A stretch of DNA of 34,772 nucleotides from UBA10908 sp964608965 (GTDB taxonomy: Bacteria; Bacillota; Clostridia; Peptostreptococcales; Anaerovoracaceae): the NCBI GenBank assembly GCA_964608965.1, contig CAZSPZ010000018.1, positions 1 to 34,772 on the forward strand, read 5' to 3'. The notes below the pieces were generated by a model, which saw nothing but the letters and a program-made list of their open reading frames with translations, searched no databases and was not told where the DNA came from. The number at the start of each line of letters is the position of its first letter. The first letter of the stretch is position 1. Positions 29,906 to 34,772 of the stretch are shown here, in pieces. The translations under genes were made by a program, and so were the position numbers.

Positions 29906-31015
29906 TTACTGCATTTTTTCGTAAGTTCTCAAACTCAATGCAATCGCCTGCTCTCTTGTCGCCCTGCCATAATTTGCAGCCTCTTGTGTTGTTGTAGTAG
30001 CTTTTGGCATAAAGTTTCCTTGTGCGTCACCTGTTAAGATACCGCTTTTGGACATGTATTTTGTGGCATCCACAGCCCAAGCGGAAATATATTTTTGATC
30101 AGGGAAATCCTTCACTCCGATGATGCTATAGTCACCATTCGGCTCAATTGCTTTCATTGCCCGAAAAAGCATCGCCGCACATTGTTCGCGCGTAATGAGT
30201 GTTCGCGGTGAAAATGTGGTGGCAGATGTTCCGGAGGTGACACCAAGTGCGTATGCTTTTAGAATTTGCGCATTCGTTGTATCAGAAAAAGGATTGGAAG
30301 ACGGTGTTGATGCACTCTTGCCTGTCGTCTTTTCGTAGAGCAAAACGGAAAGTTCACAAAACTCCTCCCTGGTAATTGGTCTGGTTAAATCCGCACCCGC
30401 TAAGATTGCAGGAATCAGCCCCGCTTCCTCTGCTTTTTGCAACTCGGGCTCCGCCCATGCACTCGCTTTTTCGTAAAAACTGGCTGAGCCTTCGGACACC
30501 TCGTTGGAAAAGCTGGAATAAATGTAATCCCATTCGCCGCTGTCTTCACCATAATAGTACTGATAGTAAAGCTGCACCTTAAAGCTGTAGTTTCGGTTTT
30601 TTATGTCGATTGTCGCTATATCGCCTTCATCAATAGGATAGACATAGGAGTAAAAGGTATTCGTTTTGCCCGGGACTTGAAAAGATGGCTCTCCGATCAG
30701 GTTATCCATATAGCCGCCGTCCGATCTTTCCCAGACACCATCATCGATTTTCGTGAAATACTCGATATTTGTAAATCCATCGGTTGGCCTGACCTCGTCC
30801 AAATCAAGAGCGCTTTGCGGCAACTTGATTTCCAGTCGGAAAATAGGTTGCGAACTCGTATGATTTTCATCCCCGGTAATCAGCTCTATATTTTCTATGG
30901 AAGGAGCATCCAATGTGCTGGGCACACCTTCGGGCAGAGCTGCAAATGCATTCGCCGGCGCTATGCTGAGAATCAGGGCTAACGTCATTAAAATTGTTAC
31001 AAGTTTTCGTTTCAT
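29906..31015 (-). CDS. SLH-domain secreted cell-surface protein
   Basis: A 369-residue exported protein. Residues 1-25 form a Sec signal peptide (KRKLVTILMTLALILSIAPANAFAA). The N-terminal 150 residues are a beta-rich domain with many Tyr and Asp (YYQYYYGEDSGEWDYIY), unidentified. Residues about 180-369 hold three S-layer-homology repeats (ITREEFCELSVLLYEKTTGK; LITREQCAAMLFRAMKAI; TREQAIALSLRTYEKM, with the PF.D / GV..G preambles), which bind pyruvylated secondary wall polymer. RBS TGGAGGAAA. It lies 22 bp behind the PAS-only gene and ahead of the truncated beta-rich gene. Confidence 0.93.
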   Translation of the reverse strand: MKRKLVTILMTLALILSIAPANAFAALPEGVPSTLDAPSIENIELITGDENHTSSQPIFRLEIKLPQSALDLDEVRPTDGFTNIEYFTKIDDGVWERSDGGYMDNLIGEPSFQVPGKTNTFYSYVYPIDEGDIATIDIKNRNYSFKVQLYYQYYYGEDSGEWDYIYSSFSNEVSEGSASFYEKASAWAEPELQKAEEAGLIPAILAGADLTRPITREEFCELSVLLYEKTTGKSASTPSSNPFSDTTNAQILKAYALGVTSGTSATTFSPRTLITREQCAAMLFRAMKAIEPNGDYSIIGVKDFPDQKYISAWAVDATKYMSKSGILTGDAQGNFMPKATTTTQEAANYGRATREQAIALSLRTYEKMQ

Positions 31016-31036
31016 TGTTTTTCCTCCAATTTTATT

Positions 31037-31534
31037 CTACTTAAAATGCTCACTGAGAATGAAAATCACAGTGCCGTAGGTAATTTGACCGTCCTCCTCC
31101 GCTATGGGGAAGAAAATAGCGCTTTGATACTTTGAACAATCCGTCTTCTTACCGGAGCTTTCTCCGATAAACATCGCCAGCGGGTCGAACAAATTCACTA
31201 AAAAGCTGGTTTTCCCGGAAAACACATCCTCCGCGGCGTCAAGAATTTGAAAGTTTGAGTCGGTAATACGATTCAAAATATTGTATCTTTTCGCCGGTGA
31301 TTCGCCGATGTACAAGCCGGTTTCTTCCGTTAATGTGCTGCTGACAAACAGGATTGTTCCATCCTTTCGGAATACTGCCACTGGATAGGGGAAATCTTTG
31401 ATTGTCTGCGAAAACCACCCTTCCGCCTGTATCAACGCCTGAAATCGACGAACCACAATATCCTGTGCATTCTTTTCTTTTCGCAACGCATTCAGCGGTT
31501 CAAGTAACTTTTCTTTTATCTTTTTTTCGTTCAC
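31037..31534 (-). CDS. Stand-alone PAS-like sensor protein
   Basis: A 165-residue cytosolic protein. Residues 1-40 are a charged helix and residues 42-165 a PAS-like sensor (IKDFPYPVAVFRKDGTILFVS ... SAIFFPIAEEDGQITYGTVIFILSEHFK). It aligns by eye with the middle domain of the regulator at 31693 (ELFPYPIHVYAPDGMMVLTN ... NIICYPIYDDQDRLAYVVHVFITSKL), including a FxGxxxxxxNLxxP segment, so the two are paralogous sensors and this one lacks DNA-binding parts. The start is a GTG (31534), with GGAGGTGAG further upstream than ideal. It heads the operon with the SLH gene, 22 bp away. Confidence 0.8.
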   Translation of the reverse strand: MNEKKIKEKLLEPLNALRKEKNAQDIVVRRFQALIQAEGWFSQTIKDFPYPVAVFRKDGTILFVSSTLTEETGLYIGESPAKRYNILNRITDSNFQILDAAEDVFSGKTSFLVNLFDPLAMFIGESSGKKTDCSKYQSAIFFPIAEEDGQITYGTVIFILSEHFK

Positions 31535-31649
31535 TCCACGTGCTCACCTCCCTTGTGCTTGCTTCAATTAAATTATATCGACGCTGTTGGGATTGATATA
31601 GTAATCGAATGCTGCATTTCCGTAATCCATGGCTGCATTGCAAACAAAG

Positions 31650-31675
31650 AGACGCCCAAAAAATATTGGGCGTCT
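31650..31675. terminator. Terminator of the HTH-PAS-AraC gene
   Basis: Perfect 10-bp arms AGACGCCCAA (31650-31659) and TTGGGCGTCT (31666-31675) with a 6-nt loop. It follows the minus-strand regulator stop by about 18 bp, with CTTTGTTT trailing on that strand. Confidence 0.8.
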
Positions 31676-31692
31676 TTGGGGGGATCTTCGTA

Positions 31693-32631
31693 CTATATTA
31701 CAGAATTTCGGTATTGAGAGGGTGTCATACCTACCTTTGCTTTGAATATTCTGGAGTAATTTCCGTCATAATCCACGCCGCAGCTTGTGAACGCCTGTGC
31801 CACGGACAGATTTTTATCGCACAGTCTTTCCTTGATTTTACGTATCTTTACGTCCTGATAATAACCGTATGGCGTCATGCCTGCATTGCTTTTAAAAAGT
31901 CTTGTAAAGTGGTATCTGCTCAAATTCACAACGCCTACCAATTCATCTATGTCGAATTCCTGCAGCCAGTTGTTTTCAATGTATTCCTTTGCTTTCACCA
32001 TTTCTTCTCTGCCATCATAAAGCTTGGAAGTAATAAAGACATGCACGACATAGGCAAGTCGGTCTTGATCGTCATAAATCGGGTAACAAATGATATTTTG
32101 ATAGCAGCTGTCGAAACATAATTCTCCCGTATCAAAACGTTCGATAATGGCGGAAATAGGCATGTTTAAATTCTGAAAATGTACAATTTCGCCTTGAAAT
32201 GACCTTGCGATTTGTGCCCTGATTTCCTCGCCCCACTTAGCGATGACAGGATCTTTCAAGACATTGAATTTTCCGACGATATGATCTTTGGATGGTATAT
32301 GCATCACCCGTAGGCACGCTTCATTCGTTAATACCATCATTCCATCCGGTGCATAAACATGAATCGGATAAGGGAATAGTTCTATCATTTTAGAAAGGAT
32401 ATTTTCATTTGCGCTTAGTGACTGAAACGGAGGAGCCATGCTGCTTTGAACATTGAATTCTCTAATTTTTTTACGCCTTTCGTCTTGAGGTCTGGCGGCA
32501 TCCTGGGGTATAAGCCACAAATTTCCTTTTTTTATTGCACCGGCTATTCGGGCTTCTGCACAGTACAATGTCACAATTCTGCTGCCAAGTTTCCATTTCT
32601 CGCAAACTTCTTTTATTGTCAGATACTCCAG
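31693..32631 (-). CDS. Three-domain regulator: excisionase-type HTH, PAS-like sensor, AraC HTH
   Basis: The protein has a wHTH of excisionase type at residues 1-50 (LEYLTIKEVCEKWKLGSRIV, then GAIKKGNLWLIPQDA). A PAS-like sensor follows (IELFPYPIHVYAPDGMMVL to VVHVFITSKLYDG). The C-terminal AraC DNA-binding domain has FDIDELVGVVNLSRYHFTRLFKSNAG and CGVDYDGNYSRIFKAKVGMTPSQYR. Two DNA-binding domains around one sensor is uncommon. The first helix begins before the nearest GTG (32574), so the start is taken as CTG 32631, six bases after GGGCGGGG; ATT 32637 is the alternative. No ATG/GTG/TTG exists between a stop (TAG) and this helix. Its role is probably control of the PAS/SLH operon next to it. 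Confidence 0.75.
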   Translation of the reverse strand: MEYLTIKEVCEKWKLGSRIVTLYCAEARIAGAIKKGNLWLIPQDAARPQDERRKKIREFNVQSSMAPPFQSLSANENILSKMIELFPYPIHVYAPDGMMVLTNEACLRVMHIPSKDHIVGKFNVLKDPVIAKWGEEIRAQIARSFQGEIVHFQNLNMPISAIIERFDTGELCFDSCYQNIICYPIYDDQDRLAYVVHVFITSKLYDGREEMVKAKEYIENNWLQEFDIDELVGVVNLSRYHFTRLFKSNAGMTPYGYYQDVKIRKIKERLCDKNLSVAQAFTSCGVDYDGNYSRIFKAKVGMTPSQYRNSVI

Positions 32632-32746
32632 ATTAATCCCCGCCCTTCGCTTTAGATTCTTTCGCTAGTATACTGCAAATTCTTGCATAATGCAAAAGAT
32701 TGCAATGCGGCACACTACGTGCATACAAAGCCAAAATGAAATATAT

Positions 32747-33889
32747 TTATGAAGTGATTTTTTTCTTGTTCTTATTGCTGTACATTAAGGCGTCAAGATG
32801 ACGCAAGAATTGCTCAATGCTGTTAAAGCTTGAGTTAAAAATATCGATTCCAAAGCTACACGCTAGGTTGTAAGCCTTTCCGGATTTTTCGTTATATTCT
32901 GAAAGACGTAAACTAATTCTTTCAGCCATTTTTTCTAAAACTTCACTTGATTCACAATCTATGATGATGATAAATTCATCGCCGCCAAGGCGAGCGACAA
33001 CATCGGTTTTTCTCAGCAAACTTTTGATCAATTCTATTGTATCTTTTATAGCACAGTCCCCTTCAAAATGTCCGTATTCATCATTTATATGTTTCAATCC
33101 GTCAAAATCTAAATATATTGCTCCGAATTTTATATCTATTTTTTGCTTCATCCTTTGCAAAACATAACCGTCAAACGATTCTCTTGTCCATGCACCGGTT
33201 AAAATATCCAGATGAACCATTCTTTGTTGCAGAAAAATGTATACGATACTAAGCGAAAATGCTGAGCAGCTCCACATAAGAAGAACACCGTAAAATAAAG
33301 TTTGAAACAATCCGCCTATTATGGGAAGAATGCCAAATAAAAAAAGCGGGAAAAACTCCTGTTTTATAATCTTTTTCCTTTGTTTTAAGATCAAAGCTAA
33401 ACTGTACAACAGATAAAAATATGTGATGACTGATGAAACAATAAAGAACTCGCCTCTATAATAAAAATTCGAGCTGCTGATATAAAATACCCAGCCATAG
33501 AATGGTGACAAACACGTGATAACAGCATTGAATGCAACAGGGATCAGCAAGAGAATATTCTTTTTCTTGGATATAACTGTTTGAGGAGCGACCCAGCTAT
33601 GGATAAAAACATACCAGGAATAAGTCAAAATCGGGGCGGTAATAAATACAGCGATATGCATAAAAACAGAAACCGGAATCAGCCATAACTCAGGACGTCC
33701 ATTAATCATGCAGGTTATTGTCTCAAATAAAACTTCCAGCAGAATAATCATTGACGTGCTCAGGAATTTTTTGTTCATGATATCCTGTCTGTCAAGGCGT
33801 TGATATGCGACGATAAACACTATGCCCAATAAGGCCATAGCTGCAATATTGATATCGATACGCAAGAATACATTCATATAATCATACAT
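32747..33889 (-). CDS. Membrane-bound diguanylate cyclase (GGDEF)
   Basis: A 380-residue protein that makes the second messenger cyclic di-GMP from two GTP. Residues 5-225 are six to seven transmembrane segments. Residues from about 230 form a GGDEF domain (HLDILTGAWTRESFDGYV). The active-site signature ARLGGDEFIIII is intact and is preceded by RKTD, five residues upstream, the RxxD inhibitory I-site. So the enzyme should be active and subject to product inhibition. The start at ATG 33889 overlaps the cupin stop by 8 bp; an upstream in-frame codon at 33937 would lie deep inside the cupin gene. The TM input may sense an unknown signal. Confidence 0.9.
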   Translation of the reverse strand: MYDYMNVFLRIDINIAAMALLGIVFIVAYQRLDRQDIMNKKFLSTSMIILLEVLFETITCMINGRPELWLIPVSVFMHIAVFITAPILTYSWYVFIHSWVAPQTVISKKKNILLLIPVAFNAVITCLSPFYGWVFYISSSNFYYRGEFFIVSSVITYFYLLYSLALILKQRKKIIKQEFFPLFLFGILPIIGGLFQTLFYGVLLMWSCSAFSLSIVYIFLQQRMVHLDILTGAWTRESFDGYVLQRMKQKIDIKFGAIYLDFDGLKHINDEYGHFEGDCAIKDTIELIKSLLRKTDVVARLGGDEFIIIIDCESSEVLEKMAERISLRLSEYNEKSGKAYNLACSFGIDIFNSSFNSIEQFLRHLDALMYSNKNKKKITS

Positions 33890-34229
33890 TCGCGTCTGTT
33901 GCAAAGGCCTCCGAGCCCATTGGTGAGATTGTGACAAAAAGGCGCAAGACCTCTTCTCCGATGTTTATTACTTGCAAGCTTTCCTGTCCGTCAACTTGCA
34001 TTAACTCGCCCTTGTGCAACGAAGTTTCATTGCCATCCGTGACAACATTGGCACTTCCATCCATGACCTGCAGGAAAAGAGTTGATTCCAAATGCGTATG
34101 TCCCGGCAGTATTTCGCCTTTTGCAATGTTAAGAACAAAGGCAATGACATTATCGCTTTTGAAAAGCATCCGCTTGGCGATTTTCCCTTCCGGCTCAAGA
34201 AAATAATCATTAAAGATATACTTGTTCAT
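33882..34229 (-). CDS. Small cupin-domain protein
   Basis: A 115-residue single cupin barrel. The metal-binding first motif is GHTHLESTLFLQVMDG (His, His and Glu positions present) and the second motif is weak (HKGELMQVDGQESLQVINIG). The function in such small cupins is ligand or metal binding. The start at 34229 has AAAGGAGGG. Its last codons overlap the start of the diguanylate cyclase (ATGTATGA), so the two are translationally coupled, which suggests a regulatory input to the cyclase. The upstream pirin-like gene may be in the same operon but lies 170 bp away. Confidence 0.85.
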   Translation of the reverse strand: MNKYIFNDYFLEPEGKIAKRMLFKSDNVIAFVLNIAKGEILPGHTHLESTLFLQVMDGSANVVTDGNETSLHKGELMQVDGQESLQVINIGEEVLRLFVTISPMGSEAFATDANV

Positions 34230-34398
34230 AGATAAACCCTCCTTTTTTTTACGATAAGAACAAATTACAACACTCCGTTTGATACTTATGCTACAACATG
34301 CTTTCGTTGATATCATAACATTACTGTCAATTTTTGTATAGTAAATTAGGAGCCATATCCACAGGCTTACGCAACTGAGGATTTTTCGCTCGAAACTG

Positions 34399-34772
34399 TC
34401 AATAAGAAATTTTACTCATTAAGAAAGTACCTTCTCTTAAATCATCGAATGCCTTATTCAGTTCTCCTTTTGTATTCATAACAATAGGGCCTCCCCAAAC
34501 TATCGGCTCAGCCAAAAGTATTGAACTGATAAACAGCACTTGGGCATTTTGATCTGTTGACCTTATCTCAACATAGTCGCCGGAAGTAAGCTTTACCGCT
34601 GTCTTTTCCGTTACGAACTCGCCTCCGATATATGCATCGCCTAAAAGCGTAAACACCATGACCGAGCGCTCGTTTTCTGTATTCAAGACGATCGATGCAT
34701 TTGGTTTAAGGTGTACATCATAATAATCCAATGGGAGATACTTACTCAAATATCCCTTTCTCCCCTCGTATT
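34399..34772 (-). CDS. Pirin-family protein, C-terminal part (cut by window edge)
   Basis: The frame is open from 34772 without a stop (it reads YEGRKGYLSKYLPLDYYDV at the edge), so the start lies beyond the window. The C-terminal cupin of pirins is recognised by LAEPIVWGGPIVMNTKGELNKAFDDLREGTFL, a near-diagnostic pirin C-terminus. Pirins of about 230-290 residues are iron-binding bicupins with poorly defined oxidative-stress or quercetinase-type roles. Only about 124 codons are visible. A TTG at 34749 is an internal in-frame codon, not the true start. Confidence 0.88.
   Translation of the reverse strand, partial: YEGRKGYLSKYLPLDYYDVHLKPNASIVLNTENERSVMVFTLLGDAYIGGEFVTEKTAVKLTSGDYVEIRSTDQNAQVLFISSILLAEPIVWGGPIVMNTKGELNKAFDDLREGTFLMSKISY

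Noticed and set aside
1..34772. tRNA, rRNA, CRISPR array, riboswitch, insertion sequence
   Set aside because: I read both strands for cloverleaf-type, repeat-spacer and transposase signals and found none that hold up; T-box or SAM-type leaders are absent before argG and the MocR operon.

Overview
The window (about 34.8 kb, AT-rich, strong AGGAGG-type ribosome binding sites, consensus TTGACA/TATAAT promoters) looks like draft chromosomal sequence of a Clostridia-type Bacillota. Supporting traits are an S-layer-homology (SLH) protein, a copper-amine-oxidase-type stalk protein, a DUF2975/Cro-type HTH pair, a MocR regulator and YvlD-like/DUF2089 genes. A run of 10 N at 26064-26073 shows that it is a scaffold. 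Genus cannot be fixed from the sequence alone. I see no rRNA, tRNA, CRISPR array, transposase or prophage.

Layout. 1-3.7 kb (minus): a rhodanese lipoprotein, then an operon argG - M20 deacylase - GNAT-like protein with no argininosuccinate lyase. 3.8-5.7 kb (minus): an AraC/GyrI-like regulator and a zinc-finger protein with a perfect sigma-A promoter. 5.8-9.3 kb: a catabolic pair (M20D amidohydrolase, then diaminopropionate ammonia-lyase dpaL) divergent from a cupin-AraC regulator; a 14-bp palindrome lies in the promoter. 9.3-12.2 kb (minus): an Imm5-like orphan immunity protein with a DUF1801 protein, then a DUF2975 - HTH - DUF4153 membrane operon behind a two-copy operator of 21-bp period. 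12.3-13.4 kb: a small Cys-rich protein and a GNAT. 13.4-17.0 kb (plus): a sugar operon of two class II aldolase paralogues (the first lacking catalytic residues), an FGGY kinase and a TIM-barrel protein. 17.1-18.7 kb (plus): DUF2089 - SHOCT-like - related small protein - YvlD-like membrane protein. 18.7-20.7 kb (minus): a 37-residue Lys-rich ORF, a NimA-like flavoprotein and a stalk-domain protein.

20.8-25.5 kb (minus): aminotransferase - ornithine cyclodeaminase/mu-crystallin family - PhzF family - MocR regulator, a compact four-gene operon headed by an abutting 19-nt tandem repeat that suits a MocR operator. 25.7-26.7 kb: an acyltransferase-3 gene split only by the assembly gap; merging the 7-nt overlap at the contig ends restores one 332-aa frame. 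26.8-28.4 kb: a stand-alone GyrI-like protein, and an excisionase-type HTH plus DUF4180 pair with three operator copies over its promoter and RBS. 28.4-31.5 kb (minus): a PAS-only protein, an SLH protein and an N-terminally truncated exported protein. 31.7-34.8 kb (minus): an HTH-PAS-AraC regulator with a non-AUG start, a cupin overlapping a membrane diguanylate cyclase, and the C-terminal part of a pirin cut by the window edge.

The overall theme is amino-acid and sugar scavenging modules, each with its own local regulator. The best candidates for something undescribed are the aldolase/pseudo-aldolase sugar operon, the MocR operon, the argG-deacylase-acyltransferase trio, and the GyrI-like domain that may be translated separately from inside the AraC gene.
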